From positions 1 through 64,000 of the forward strand of contig NW_017893433.1 of the NCBI RefSeq assembly GCF_001540865.1: a stretch of DNA of 64,000 nt, written 5' to 3'. The DNA is from Ananas comosus (Eukaryota; Streptophyta; Magnoliopsida; Poales; Bromeliaceae). The notes below the pieces were generated by a model that saw only the letters and a program-made list of their open reading frames with translations, searched no databases and was not told the DNA's origin. Positions 1 to 12,734 of the stretch are shown piece by piece; the stretch's first letter is position 1; each line of letters opens with the position of its first letter. Both the position numbers and the translations under genes were made by a program.

Positions 1-862
1 AGAGAATCCATTAGGCATTGGCGCAGGCCAGACGCCTTCGGTGGGTTCTTATATGATTGGACTTTGGTGTACAGAACATTGCTATGTGAACTTTATAACT
101 ATTAAAGTTGGACTTTGGACTAGAATTGTAAACAATGACATTTTTTACATATACGATTGTGGACTTAGGATAGTTGCATAAACATGCTTTATATGTTGGG
201 GTTTCATGTGCATTTATAAGCTAGTAGTGCTTCCTTACTTATGTAAATTATGCTTAGAGGTATCATGATTATTATGGGTATCCGTTATTTGACGTGTGGC
301 ACAGCGCATTTTATCCTTTATGTTATAGTGTACACTTGACCCTTTTTTCTGTAGCTTCGGGCCTAGTGGTGCATTTTCACTACTTGAAGTCAGTAATTGT
401 CCCACGGAACTATTATCTAATAGGTTCAAACGCGCCCTATTTCTATGTTTCTTTTTCAGAGCCTTCGGCACCGGGGACGGGCACGGATTGCCGGTCAAAG
501 GTGTCGCGTAGGCTAAGCTCGCGGAGAGTATCTTTTGTCTAGGTGTTACTCCTCCATTTTATATTTTGTGAGAGGGAGAGGTTTTTTACCATGTATAGAG
601 AGACCACCTTGTACTGCTTTTAGCACTGTGTTATGAGATCCCTATTGTATCTTACTTTATGTTTTATTTAGTGACTTTCAGCTTATATGTCCTTATCCTT
701 GTTAACGAACGTAGATATACAATGCCTCTGATATCACTAGAATCTCTTGTATTAATTGATTTTTCTATCGAAATTTTGTACGACGCCTTTATATTTTTAG
801 ACGTATTGGTCGGGTCTGGACACGCGGCCGGGTAGGCTTCGGCTGAGCCCCGCGGCGTAACA
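1..862 (+). repeat. 5' LTR of family A copy 1 (3' part only)
   Basis: The sequence from base 1 matches the second halves of the two family A 3' LTRs (from about 8,050 and 18,080). It ends in GCGTAACA at 862, just before a primer binding site. Between about 366 and 536 it carries roughly 170 bp that both 3' LTRs lack; there the 3' LTRs carry a piece of protease gene instead. The LTR start lies outside the window. Confidence 0.8.
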
Positions 863-867
863 GAATT

Positions 868-879
868 TGGTATCAGGCT
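868..879 (+). other. Primer binding site, family A copy 1
   Basis: TGGTATCAGGCT lies a few bases after the LTR end and resembles the plant retrotransposon site TGGTATCAGAGC, which pairs with the 3' end of initiator methionine tRNA. Confidence 0.7.
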
Positions 880-1199
880 AGGGGTTAAGTTTTTAGGGGA
901 CCTAGCAGCCTTAGGCCTGTTGGAACTTAGGAAATAGCTTTGTGACGAGACGAGGTCGTATTCGACTTGTGAGCGAAGTATCATGGATTGGGTATTATGT
1001 ACTAATCTATAAAGTTAGAGTTGCATTGGATTGATTTGGCTTTCTAACTTCGCGGGGTTACAGTGGCGGCCGACAACGTAACACTCCGGGAAGTTAGTGG
1101 TGGATAACACTTCACTTACTTTCGTATGATTTGGGTTTTACCTTGAGCGGGGATGCGATATGCGTGTTTCACTAACTTACGTCCTTTATGATGTTGTAG

Positions 1200-2500
1200 T
1201 TGACGATGACCGATTACTCGCTCCCCCAATCTGCCGGGCGGACAATACGCAAACTCGAGGAGTCGAGACCTCCGCTACCTCCGGACAGCGAGGTCCGTGA
1301 GTGAGGGGCCAAGCTGCGGCCCTTCACTGATTTGGGTCCCTCAGCAGGCGGAGGGCGGCCCCTGACAGCAGAACCGAGGCGGCACTGTGCTGACATGGAG
1401 AATGCGGATAAGCGTCTGGAGGGACTCTACTATTGCAGGCAGGCGCAGCATTCCAGGGAGACTCAGCCCCTCACTGCAGCACCAGTGTGGACATGCGAGC
1501 GCGGGAGGCCGTCCCCGTCCAGTTCTCGCGAGTGCGCGCCTGCGGCCGCACCCGCAGGAGGGTTTTGTGGCACACCTTGGCTGAGGCCCCCGATTGAGCA
1601 GCTTTTCCTACCTTGGTGAGGGGGCGGAACGAGTACAGACTGATGGAGCGCCTCAACGGTTTAGGCAGGTGCAGTCCCCGAGTCTTCGACGGCGAGAAAG
1701 TCGACCACGGATCGTGGAGGCAAGTGGTTATTGCATATGGAGAAGCTGCTCCGCGACACCTTCCGTGGAGGAGCAGGGACAGAGTTTGGCTCGCAACGCA
1801 CCACTCTGACGGCGAGGACCTAGACGCTGGTGGTTGTATTTCCAGCGTTACACCGCCAGCACTGACTTAGGCAGCTATGACATTGGACGAGTTCAAGGAG
1901 CTTCTTCTCGGCTCGCAACTACTTCCGTGACCAGCATCAAGCGGAAGAGGAGCAAGATCTGGCGCAACTTGCGCCAAGGCGACCGAGCCGTAGCTGGAGT
2001 AACGAGAGGGAGTTTCTCGGTTTTGCACTTGCGTGCACATTCCGTCGTGCGGGGTTGACGACGGAGACAAGGCCCGCATCTTCACGAGTCGAGGAGTTGA
2101 GACCGTCTGATCTTCGCGCGTTTGTGCGCAATCCTCTAACCTCCAAACCTACCGAGGTGGTGATCGCCGGCTCTATGTGGAAACGGCGCGCAGAAGTTCA
2201 GGAGTAAGTCGAGATGCATAGGGACAAGGGTAAGGCCAAGAGGCCTCCGACTGAGGGTGCTACGAGCACAGGACGTCAGCTCTAGAGAGGCCGCCGAGCA
2301 TCCAAGGAGCCAGCACCGTGGGCGGCGCTCGCAGCACAGCCGAGGAGGAATCGATCGGCAGCCGGCCTTACCCGTGTGTTATCTGCGGTGGTCCCGTCAT
2401 TTACCTCACCGGCAGTGTCCACACAGCGGGCGGGCGTGTTTCCAGTAGTGGCCAGCGAGGGCCTACGTCCGTACGAGTTCCCGGAGAGTCGTCCTAGGCA
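1200..2500 (+). pseudogene. gag region of family A copy 1
   Basis: This stretch holds the capsid-like region and ends in the zinc-knuckle area at about 2,375-2,460, where the CVICGG motif typical of Tekay-type Gag is readable. The reading frame is broken repeatedly by single-base indels, so neither a start nor a stop can be assigned. The same region in copy 2 (about 11,225-12,500) is broken at different positions, which argues for sequence error on top of an originally open frame. Gag would form the retroelement's cytoplasmic particle. Confidence 0.6.
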
Positions 2501-2719
2501 CCGTCGACTCGCATCGCACCGCTTTACCAAGCCGTCAGCCACGGACATCCGGCGGGGCTACGACCGGACATGATCAGCCTGGTGCGCGCCATCCGTCCAG
2601 CGCCATAACGAGGGATCTCGACAGGGCTCCCGAGTGGGCGCACGTACGCGCTTCAGACCGAGGAGGCGGCAGCAGCCGAGTGAGTGGTTTGCAGGTATTA
2701 TTATACATTGATGTGCATT

Positions 2720-5700
2720 AGAGTTCGTGCTTTATTCGGATGACCGGTGCATCCATTCATTCATAGATCGGCTGTTTGCCAAGTTGCATGGCATATCCCT
2801 TTGGTTTTCTTGGTTGCATAGGGGACTGTGTTGTACCCGACCACGATTTTGGATATGTAGAGAGTATAGCCCGCAGTGCCCTGTTCGGGTAGAAAATTGG
2901 ATTATGCCTGTAGATTTACTAGCTTTGCGCAAGCTGGGGATTTTTGATGTGGTCTTGCATGGTTTGGGTTGACCAAGTTATTATCCAGCGATTGGATTCC
3001 AAGAATCGCGACGGTTACTTTTTAGAGAACCGAGCACATGACCGCCGGTGGTATTTTGTGGATGCGCAGAGTTCGTGTTTGGCGATACGATCAGCTCGTC
3101 TCGTCATGCGAGGGCAGGCTGATTAGTAGAGGTTGCGTAGCCTATTTGGGCTTAGGTGTGGTGTTAAGGGCAGGAGGATGACACCCCTAGGATCGAGCCA
3201 CTATCCCCGGTGGGTGCGGGGTTTTCTGAGATGTGTTTTCCAGCTGAGCTACCGGTATGCCTCGTGTAGGGAGAGTTGAGTTTGCTGGTAGGAGTCTCCG
3301 TCCCTGGGACTACCCCAATCTCAAAAGGCACCCTATGTAGGATGGCACGCGGCCAGAGCTGGAGGGAGCTGAGGCCACAGCGGCAGGATTTGTTGCACAA
3401 AGGCTTATCGTACCGATCGGCGTTTCGCCCTTGGGAGCACCAAGTTTTGTTCGTTAAGAAAGACGATCATCTTCGCCTTTGCGTGGATTATCGTGAACTT
3501 ATAAAGTCACGATCTAAGAACAAGTATCCGTTGCCTGAGGAATCGACAACTTGTTTTCATCGGACTTCAAAGGATGCATTGTGTTATCAAGATCGACGTT
3601 GCAGTCGGATACCACCAGTTTTTTCTTGAGACAAGCCGGCGAGGAACGTATCAAAGACGGCCTTCAGTGACCACGGTAATGGACATTTGATTGCACACAG
3701 TTATGCCGTTCGGTTTTTTTTTACTAATATGCCCCGGTCGATTTTATGGATCTATAATGAAACCTGTTTTCAAGCCGTATCTAGACAGATTCGTCGTGTG
3801 CTTTCACTCGACGATATTTTGGGTCTACTCGAAGTGATGCAGATCACGAGGAGTCATTTAGGATTGTACTCCAAGTACTCCGGGAAAAGGAGCTTTATTG
3901 CGCAGTTGAAGAATGTGAATTGTTGGGCTTCGAGAGGTAGCTTTCCGTTAGACACTGATTTCGGGATCGGTTATAGGCCGTTTGATTCCAAGAAGATTGG
4001 AAGCAATAAAGGATTGGCCGACCGCGAGCCGTTCAAGGAGATACGGAGCTTCTTGGATTGGCCGGCTTACTACTGGAGATTCGTTGATAGGATCTTGCAA
4101 GGTTATCTCTCCCCTCACGAGGCTCCACGCACAAAGGAGTCAAGTTCATTTGGAATGACGCGTGCGAGCGAAGCTTCGCAAGAGAGTTTGAAGCTGAGAA
4201 TGACGGACGGTCCGATCTTGACCCTCCAGTAGCTGGAGCAGGGTATTGGTTTATAGTGATGCTTACTTAATGGATTGGCCTTGTATTGATGCAGGATGGC
4301 AAAGGTGGATCGCGTTATGGCTTCCTGCCAACTAAACTGGATTATGTAGAAGAACTACACGGACGCATGATTATGGATTGGCGGCCGTTAGTGTTACGTT
4401 ATTGAGCATGCGGCCACTATCTTATGGCGAGCGTGTGAAGTATACAGGATCACAGAGTTTAAGTAGCTGTTTACTCAGCAAGGAGTTGAACCTGAGACAA
4501 GCCGAATGGTTGGAGCTACTTAAGGATTATGATCTGACAGTATTCTTTACCACCGGCGCAAGGCTATACGTGGTGCGCGTATGCGCTAACTAGGAAATCG
4601 ATGGAAACAACCTTAGCGCATTAGCATGTTGTGACGCAACTGCCAGTTGATCGACAAGATTAGCGGTTGTGAGTTGGGATTAGTGACTCCTGACACCGCT
4701 ATAAGATTGATGACATTGGTGGGTGCAACCTACATTGTTGGCATAGAATTAAAGAAAAAGCAAGCCTTCGATGTGGGTTGCAAAGATGCGAGGTAAAATG
4801 GTTGATGGTTTCCAACCGGTGACTTCCTTTTGGACGATCAGGGATTGATGCGTTTCGGTGGTGCGGGTATTTGTATACGCCGCGGACGAAATTAAAGAAA
4901 CATTCTTTAAGAAGCGACCGAGCCGCCATATTGTATTCATTCGCGGTGGCACCAAAGAGTACAAGGTATCTAAAGTTGCTCTATGGTGGGCCCGGGATGA
5001 AAAAAGAACGTTGGCGAGTTGTATTGTTGTCTAACTTGCCAACAATGTAAATGGCAGAGCAGCCGAGTTTTTATACCCGCGGGAAGCTTCAGAAGTTTGA
5101 CGTATTCAGTGTGGAAGTGGCGAGGAATATCACCATGGACCTCTGTGTGACAGGATTGCCACGCTCAACTAGGCGGGGTCATGACCGCTTATGGGTGATC
5201 GTGGATAGTGTTGACGAAGTCGCGTCATTGCTAGCTATTCATACGACTTGGACGGAGAGAGACTCGCACAAGTGATACTTGATGAGATGGTGCGACTTCA
5301 TTGGGAGTGCCTACATCGTATTGTATCGATCGCCGACACATCGCGTTTCGTGTCTCACTTTTGGAGGAGTCTACAGAGCACGCCTAGCACTGCGTTTGGA
5401 CTTCAGTACTGCTTCTCCACGCCCTTTAGCTCATAATAGAGTGATGGGCATCAGAGGCGCACCTATTCAGACTTAGAGGATATGCTCCGAGATGTGTGAT
5501 AGACTTCCAGGAGGATGGTCGCAGCATCTACCTAATGGCGGAGTTTGGCTTATAACAACAGTTATTCAAGCAAGCATCAAGATGGCGCCCTCCGAAGACA
5601 CTTTATGACGGAAGTGTAGATCGCCGCTATTCATTGGAGTGAAGTCGCTGCGAGAGACTGCTTGGGCCCTGATTGTGCTCAGGAATCGAGGACAAGGTTT

Positions 5701-6240
5701 CGAATTGCTCAGGAGACGACTTTTGACCGGCCCAGAGTAACAGAGAGCTACGCCGATCGAACGAGGCGAGACTTGGGTTCACAAATTGGAGACGCATGTT
5801 TTCTTGAAGGTCTCGGTCCGACTAGCGAATCAGAGATTCGGGATTCAGGGAATGTTGAGCCCGGTTTCATTGACCGTATGAGATCTTGGAGCGTTAGTCC
5901 GGTACGCGTTATCGACTTGCTTCTATCCGCCGAATTCTATCGGCCGTAGCATAACGTCTTTCATGTATCTGGTCCTTCGGAGGTACATTTATGAACCAGC
6001 TCACGTTTTGCGAGGCCTATATCCGTGGAGCTGCGCGAGGATTTGAGCTCAGAGGAGCAATCCTGTGAAGATTCTAGCTCGCAAGAATGAAGCTGCGTCG
6101 AAATCGGGATATTCCGTATGTGAAGGTCCTTGTTGGAGCAACAACGGGTGAGCGGAGAGGCCACGTGGGGGAGCTGGAGAGCGCTTGCAGCAGGGCTATC
6201 CCATCTTTTTCAGATGGGAGTCTGAGGTAATGACTTTGAC
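2720..6240 (+). pseudogene. pol region of family A copy 1 (PR-RT-RNaseH-INT-chromodomain)
   Basis: Domains in order, each seen as short frame-hopping matches: aspartic protease at about 2,725-2,990 (active-site DTGAS region disrupted by an indel); reverse transcriptase at about 3,275-3,910 (VLFVKK and LCVDYREL readable); RNase H at about 4,245-4,590 ([13 protein letters not shown] readable); integrase at about 4,930-5,650 (zinc-binding region, then the core); chromodomain-like tail at about 6,050-6,235. The tail places it in the chromovirus clade, whose chromodomain is thought to steer integration to heterochromatin. No segment longer than about 180 codons is open. A polypurine-like tract (TTTTTAGGAGGGG) precedes the 3' LTR. 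Confidence 0.75.
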
Positions 6241-6285
6241 TTTCGAGTTTCGCGGGAAGGAAACTCCTTTTTAGGAGGGGCTGAA

Positions 6286-8409
6286 TGTAACACACTGGAC
6301 TTTGCAAATTGTAGGTCTCGAGTGTTTGTGACAATTTGTGTGTCGAGCTTTTCCAGAGCTTTCTGGTTGGTCGTTGACAGTGCTTCCGACTACTGGTTCG
6401 AGTCCGAGAAATTGTTGTTTTTAACTTGGTAGCCAAAATCCAGAAAATTTAGATTGCATTGGACAGCTCTTCAGGTTAGCCTGCCAGCAGAGCTTGTGGA
6501 ACCGAAGGTTGGTCTGTACGGTACAGAGGAATTGATGGTTACCGGTACATGCGCATCGGACGGCTTGTACGCGGGTAACAGAGCCGCAGACCCGGGCGAC
6601 CCGCAGCCTCGGCGTTCTCATTTTCGTGGGCCTGTCGTACACGCCGTACAAGGAAGAATGTAGTACCGTACAAGGCTGCAGATTTTCGTGGCAGTTTGAA
6701 CTGCAGGGGGTTTTTCGCAGATGTATGCCTAATCTTATAACAGCACCCACGGCCCCTTAGGGCTTCTTTTTGTGCTTGGACCTGAGGAGGAGAAGGTTGA
6801 GAGGAGCTCCCCTTACTCCACTTGGTATTGATCTCCGTATGTAGATGGATTTTGATGATTAATACCTTTTCTTTCCTCTTTTAATTAGGCTTTTCACGAT
6901 TGATGGGATGCTAGAGCTCTGGATTGAGGCTGTGTGAAGGAGGGATCTTTGCGACTTGATGGTTTAGAGCTTGGATTGGAGGCATTTTAGAGGTAAATTG
7001 ACTTGAATCTTTTCGTCTCAATCCGAGGCTTTATTGTGTGTTTTTGGATATTAACCTAGAATGAGTTTTAAGGGCTTTATTTCTGGGCATGTTTGAATCT
7101 AGGGCTTTTGAGGCTAGATTGTGGGATTAGAGGCTTCCATTTGTTGGATTGGACAGCGCTCTGAGCTCTCTTTTAGAGCTTGTAGAGGAGATTTTTTGCA
7201 CTAGAGGTGAGTTTTCCTCACCTATGCTTATTAGCTTAATGATTGATAGGTATTGTTCGTTTGCTCGTTGACACATGTTTCTATAGCCTCTAGGGTACTG
7301 GGAGACTAGAGGACACCCTCTGTGGGTGAACCTAAGATGTTTCGTTGGTCATTCGGTGGGTTTGGCTTCGTGGAAAATAGGGCGAAATGGCCCTATGCTC
7401 TTTTGTACTTGTCTGTAAAATTTTTTAAATTCATTTCTATACTAAATGAAATTTATATGAATTTTAGAGCACAATTAAAATGCATGCCTTGCTGTTATTA
7501 TGAAAAATTCACTATATGAATCTAGAGCTATAAGTAGATGCATGCATACGGAAAAAGTGTTCATTTTGCAAGTGGAAATGTAAATCTCTTATGAGGATCG
7601 TGACTTTGGAACATGTTATCTTTGCGAAAACATAGTTCCTGTCCTTGACATAGAAAAACAAGAGTGTCATAAGCAGGGCACTCTGAAACTAGTAAACTAT
7701 TGAACTGCAATTATGAGAGAACATATTGATTAGGCCACTACGTAATCTGTTGTCATCTATGTAGATGACATTGATGACATACGAATAGGCCATTGAGAAT
7801 ACTCGATATATTCCATGTTGTAACATGAGATTTGTGTAGCTTGAGACGGATCATTCTTGCTTGCGCATTTTGCTTTCATCTCGCCACGATGCTTGTGAGG
7901 GTTCGCTCCCATACAACCGCGCGCACTCGCGGATAGCATCGCGCGACATATGATTCGCACCGGCGGGATTGGCGCCACGAGTTGGATGCCGTGGGGAGGC
8001 TAATCTCCATAAAGGGTGGTGATGTTGACTACGCACGGCCCTATAGGCACGGCGCAGGCCTGAGTGGGCGACAGCCTCGGGGGGTCTTTATGATTGGGAC
8101 TTTGGTGACAGAACAGCTATGGAACTTTATAACTACTTAAAGTGGACTGTGGCCTAGTAATAGTAAACATGACATTTTTGACTATTACAAACTTGTGCGA
8201 CTTTAGTAGTTGCGAATAAACATGCTTATATGTTGGGGGTTCATGTAGCATATGACTAGTAGTTTGCTTCTCTTATTATGTAAAATTATGTAAGTAGAGG
8301 TATTCATGATTGATTGGGTTACTCGTTTATTTTATTCCCTTACAGCGCGCATTTATCGCTTTTGTTTTATATGTGTACACTGCACCCTTTTTGCTGTAGT
8401 TTCGGGCCT
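6286..8409 (+). repeat. 3' LTR of family A copy 1 (truncated)
   Basis: It starts TGTAACACAC after the polypurine tract and matches 16,361-18,458 of copy 2 with many one-base gaps. It stops at TTCGGGCCT (8,401-8,409). From there the sequence is the minus-strand protease of element C, so the last ~480 bp of this LTR are missing. Confidence 0.8.
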
Positions 8410-8567
8410 AAGCAAATGATGCATCTATGAATGAATTGGATGCACCAGTATCGAATAAAGCTCTAAGTTTAGTGCCTCTGATCGAGATAATACGCCTACC
8501 ATCGGATGTCGTCGGGGGACAGGAATCGGCTCATCCCCCCTTAGTGGCAACCAGAACGTAGACCCGC
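8410..8567 (-). pseudogene. Protease fragment of element C
   Basis: Read on the minus strand from 8,567, one frame gives the Gag-protease linker followed by the aspartic protease motif ALFDTGASNSFID. It directly continues the gag of element C that stops at 20,037: the 5 bases CCCGC (8,563-8,567 and 20,037-20,041) are the target duplication left by the family B LTR inserted between the two parts. There is an in-frame TGA in the linker and a TAG after the active-site region, at the junction with family A. Confidence 0.75.
8563..8567. repeat. Left target-site duplication of first family B solo LTR (CCCGC)
   Basis: CCCGC immediately precedes the LTR start TGTAAGG; the same five bases follow the LTR end at 20,037-20,041. 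Confidence 0.85.
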
Positions 8568-10070
8568 TGTAAGGTACAGGACTTCTAAAATTATGAAGTT
8601 ACAGTGTACATTTGGTTGGAAAGCCATTTAAATGGTTCTGGTAAGGTTGCGGCGGAATGAAACATACCAGATTTTGGTATAAAAATAAAAATAAATAAAA
8701 ATAGTGTGAGATACTATTTTTATTGGATTTAGAGGAGTAAAACATAAGTCAGAAATGACTTGTGCTGAAATCGGATTGAAAACAGAAGAACTAAAATTTT
8801 CTGTTGGAAACGGGGCAGATAAATTAGCAGAAAATGCACAGTGTCAGAAAATTATGAAAACTGGAGGGTAAGTCAGAATTATTTTTATGAGGCTAGATTT
8901 AAAGTTTCATATTATTCTGACGCCCGTAGAGTGAGAAATAAAATCCGACAGCTATCTGATAAAGATTACAGTTCGGTACAGTTTTCAGTGACCAAACGGG
9001 GTCGAAACTAAAAACTTAAGATATATTCTCACTCAGTACGTTAAACCGAGCTTGCCTGTCAAATTTGAGCTCAAACGAACATTCAGAAGGGCTCCAACTG
9101 TTCCGAACTGCTAAACTGCCCGGAGAAGAATAGTGTTTTGGGGTGTTAATGTATAGAAGAAGCCATTGCTTTTTCTTCCCCTCAGCCGACCACCATGGCC
9201 ACACACGCACGCATGGGAAGGGGGAGAGAAACTCTCCTTTCTCTCTCTAAAGATCTCTCTCATCTCTCCAAATATCTCGCTCAAATTTGCGGCGTTGGTG
9301 GCGAAGATGCTTGCGAACGCGTTGGAGGCGACGGATCGAGCTTTCGTGCGCCTGTTGGAGCGGCGTGTTTTCGTCGCGGCGTTCACATTGTGGTAAGCTT
9401 TTGGGATTTGGCTTAATCCTTAGCTTTAAGTGTTCTAATAGCCTCTAATGAACATTGTTAGCATGTTGCTCCATTTAATTTGGATTATTCGGAGGTTAAT
9501 TGCATATTAGGGCTCCGAATTGGGTTTTGTAAAATATAAGGGTTTGATCTAATTTGACCCTCCGTAAACCTAATTGCTAGGTAAACGAACGCGTTGGCGA
9601 AGTCGGTTCGGCGATTCGTCGAGCTGTTGCAAAGTTATTAAAGAAACGGATGTTAGGCTTTGTTTCCGCATGGAGGGCCGAGGCGACATCGTAAAATCAT
9701 GAAAATGGATTTGAAGCACCGTGGCACATAACCGAAGACCTTTAATTTTCGGATCGTGGATTGGAGGCCGTTCGGATGGTCGCGCGAGAAATCGAGCCGA
9801 ACCGGACACGGGTGCCGCGGGAGGCCGATTGCAAGTGTCGACAAGCAATCGGAATGCGAAATGAGGTACGTTGTGCTTACCGAAGCGACTAGGTCGCCCT
9901 TTATGTTTAAGAAACATATGAATTCACATTGATGCATATAGTTGTATTGGTAGGCTTACATGATAATATGAATGCTTGAAACATATTATGTAGTTGATAT
10001 TACCTACCAATGAGATGAAATATATAATGAATTAAATGCTAAAAGAATGCATGAGATGCTAAGTATAGAC
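8568..10070 (+). repeat. Family B solo LTR, first copy, left part
   Basis: It begins TGTAAGGTAC and aligns almost without gaps to the complete family B LTR at 35,249-36,757. It breaks off at AAGTATAGAC, where the TIR element starts. The LTR resumes at 18,925. Compared with the complete copy, a 637-bp piece (equivalent to 36,758-37,394) is missing between the two parts. Confidence 0.9.
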
Positions 10071-10867
10071 CATAGTTAGTAAATTCGCGAATTTTTGCCG
10101 AATTATTCGCGAATTTTTGAAAAAACGAATTAAACGGGCGTTTTCGTATTTTTCTGAAAAATTCGGAAAAAAACGCGAATTTTTGAAGAAAAATACTTAT
10201 TCGCGAATTATTCGCAATTCGCGAATAATTGATTCAAAAAAACGGCCCGTGGGCCCGCGCCCGGGCCCGCGCTCGCGCGCGCTAGCGCGTGCGCCTGCGC
10301 GTGCGTGAGCGCGCGCTCACTCCCGCTACCGCGCTGGAGTGTCTCGAGCCACGGGCCTCGCGGGCCTCGCGGGACTTGTGGCTCGCCGAAAACCGAAAAA
10401 AAAAAAAAAAAAAAAAAAACATACCTCGCTCAAAAAAAAAAAAAAATCCTTTTCCGAAACGTTTACCCTCCTCTTTCCTATAAAAAAAAAAATCAGTCAA
10501 CCAAAAAAATTTAATCTCTTATTTGCTTAATTATTTATTTATTTTGAGGCATAATATAGATTGCTATTTTTTTTACTTAATTAGATTATTTTTTTAGCTC
10601 TTTATTCTTATATTCTTAAAAAATATGAGTATTTTATACCAATAACATAAATCTTGAGAGAAAAAAAAAATTTAATTTAATAGCCGAATTTTTGATTCCG
10701 AATTTTTAATTGAGGAACGTATAATATCCGTATAAATCACGTATCCGAATAATTGGCGAATTCGTTTTTTAGCCGTATTTTTTAACGAATTTAAAAATTA
10801 GAAGACGAATTTTATCCGAATTATATCCGTACCGAATTTTTGCCGAATCCGAATTAACTAACTATGG
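10070..10867. mobile_element. Non-autonomous TIR DNA element, 798 bp
   Basis: The ends are inverted: CCATAGTTAGTAAATTCG at the left, and CCATAGTTAGTTAATTCG when the right end is read in reverse. The interior has many TTCGCGAA palindromes, a GC-rich patch (10,250-10,320) of CGCG-type repeats, several A runs (10,397-10,420, 10,431-10,446) and an AT-rich right half. No coding region is visible. The flanks differ (family B LTR on the left, family A LTR tail on the right), so no target duplication can be identified. It is probably a hAT- or Mutator-type MITE; the superfamily is not settled. Confidence 0.7.
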
Positions 10868-10895
10868 TGCTGAGCCCCCGGCGTAACAGATTATT

Positions 10896-10907
10896 TGGTA
10901 TCAGCTA
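10896..10907 (+). other. Primer binding site, family A copy 2
   Basis: TGGTATCAGCTA follows the LTR tail by a few bases and matches the first nine bases of the initiator tRNA-Met site. Confidence 0.7.
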
Positions 10908-11224
10908 GGGGTTAAGTTTTAGGGGAGCCTAGCAGCCTTAGGCCTGTTGGAACTATAGGAAATAGCCTTGTGAGAGACGAGGTCGTATTTCACTTGTGAG
11001 CGAAAGTATCGATGGATTGGGTATTATGCTAATCTATAAAGTAGAGTTGATTGGATTGATTTGGCTTTCTAACTTCGCGGTGGTTACGTTGGCGGCCGAC
11101 AACGTAACAGCATCCGGGAGTTAGTGGTGATAACACTTCCTTACTTTCGTATGATTTTGGGTTTTACTTGAGCGGGGAATGCGATAAATGCGTGTTTCAC
11201 TGAACTTACGTACCCTTTATGATG

Positions 11225-12500
11225 TTGTAGTGACGATGACCGATTACTCGCTCCCAATCTGCCGGGCGGACAATACTGCAAACTTCGAGGAGTCGAGACC
11301 TCCGCTACCTTCCGGATCCAGCGAGGTTCCGTGAGTGAGTGGCCAAGCTGCCGGCCTCTCACTGATTTGGCCCTCAGCAGGCGGAGGCGGCCCTGACAGC
11401 AGACCGAGGCGGCGTGCTGACAGGAGAATAGCAGCGGATAAGCGTCTGAGGACTATCTACTTATTGCAGGCAGGCGCAGCATTCCAGGGAGACTCAGCCC
11501 CTCACTGCGAGCACCAGTGTGGACAGCGAGCGCGGAGAGGCCGTCCCCGTTCCAGTTCTCGCGGTGCGCGCCTCGGCCGCACGCCGCAGGAGGAGGGTTT
11601 TGGTGGCACTACCTTGTGCTGAGGCCCCCCGATTGAGCAGCTTTTCCTACCTTGGTTGAGGGGGCGGAACGAGTACCAGACTGATGAGCGCCTCAACTAG
11701 TTTAGGCAGGTGTCAGTCCCCGAGTCTTCGACGGCCGAGAAAGTCGACACTGGATCGTGGAGCAAGTGGTTAATTGCATATGGAGAAGCTGCTTCCGCGA
11801 CACCTTCCGTGGAGGAGCAGGGTGACAGAGTTTGGCTCGCAACCACCACTTGGACGGCGAGGACCTAACCGCTGGTGGTTGATTTCCAAGGTTTATCTAC
11901 CCCAGCACTGACTTGGCAGCTATCATTGGACGAGTCAAGGAGGGCTTCTTCTCGGGCACTACTTCCATGACCAGGCATCAAAGCGGAAGATGGACAAGAT
12001 CTGGCGCAACTTGCGCCAAGGCGACCGAGCCGTAGCTGAGTAACGAGAGGGAGTTTTCTCGGTTTTGCATTGCGTGCCTTCCGTCGTTGCGGGCTTACCG
12101 ACGAGGACAAGGCCCGCATCTTCGAGTCGAGGATTGAGACCCGTCTATCTTCGTTTGTGGCAATCTCTAGACCTCCAAACCTACCGAGTGTGGATCGCGC
12201 GCTCTATGTGTGGAAACGCGCGGCAGAAGTTCAGGAGTAAGTCGAAGCATAGGGGACAAGGGTACAGGCCAAGAGGCCTCGCGACTGAGGTGCGAGCGAC
12301 AGACTCACTCTAGAGAGGCCGCCGAAGCATTCAAGAGCCAGCACCCGTGGGCGGCGGCTCAGCAGCACAGCGAGGAGAAATACGATCGCAGCCGGCCTTC
12401 CCGTGTGTGTTATCTGCGGTGGTCCCGTCATTAACTCACCGGCAGTGTCCCCACAGCGGGCGGCAGGTGTTTCCAGTGTGGCCAGGAGGGCCTTACGTCC
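11225..12500 (+). pseudogene. gag region of family A copy 2
   Basis: It is collinear with 1,200-2,500. The zinc-knuckle stretch is at about 12,385-12,490, where CVICGG and then the start of a second knuckle (CFQCGQEG in part) can be read across frames. No open frame longer than about 100 codons remains because of single-base indels. Role as for other Gag proteins: assembly of the retroelement particle. Confidence 0.6.
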
Positions 12501-12734
12501 GTACGCGAGTTTCCCGAGAGTTCGTCACGCACCGTCGACTCCGCATCGGCACCGCTTTACCAGCCGTCACACAATGGCGGGGCCTACGACTTCGTCGACA
12601 TCAGATCAGCCTGGTGGCGCCATCCGTCCAGCGCCAGTAACGAGGGATCTCGACAGTCCCTGAGTGGGCCCATCGCATTAACGCGCTTCAGACCGAGGAG
12701 GCGGAAGCAGCCGAGGAGTGTTTGCAGGTATTAT

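Larger units (their letters stand above)
1..8409 (+). mobile_element. Ty3/gypsy chromovirus, family A, copy 1 (noisy sequence)
   Basis: A long-LTR retrotransposon in plus orientation: partial 5' LTR, primer binding site, gag, protease, reverse transcriptase, RNase H, integrase, chromodomain, then the 3' LTR. It is recognised from short stretches of gag-pol that jump between frames. Almost every 20-40 bases there is a single-base gain or loss relative to copy 2 (10,868-18,924), so no long reading frame survives. The left end lies outside the window. The right LTR stops at about 8,409, where it meets clean sequence from element C. The frame breaks look technical rather than evolutionary, since neighbouring elements of the same type carry nonsense mutations but hardly any indels. 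Confidence 0.85.

Noticed and set aside
1214..2573. Many short overlapping frames in both strands of family A gag
   Set aside because: Shadows of a frame-broken gag; none aligns with a domain over more than a few dozen residues.
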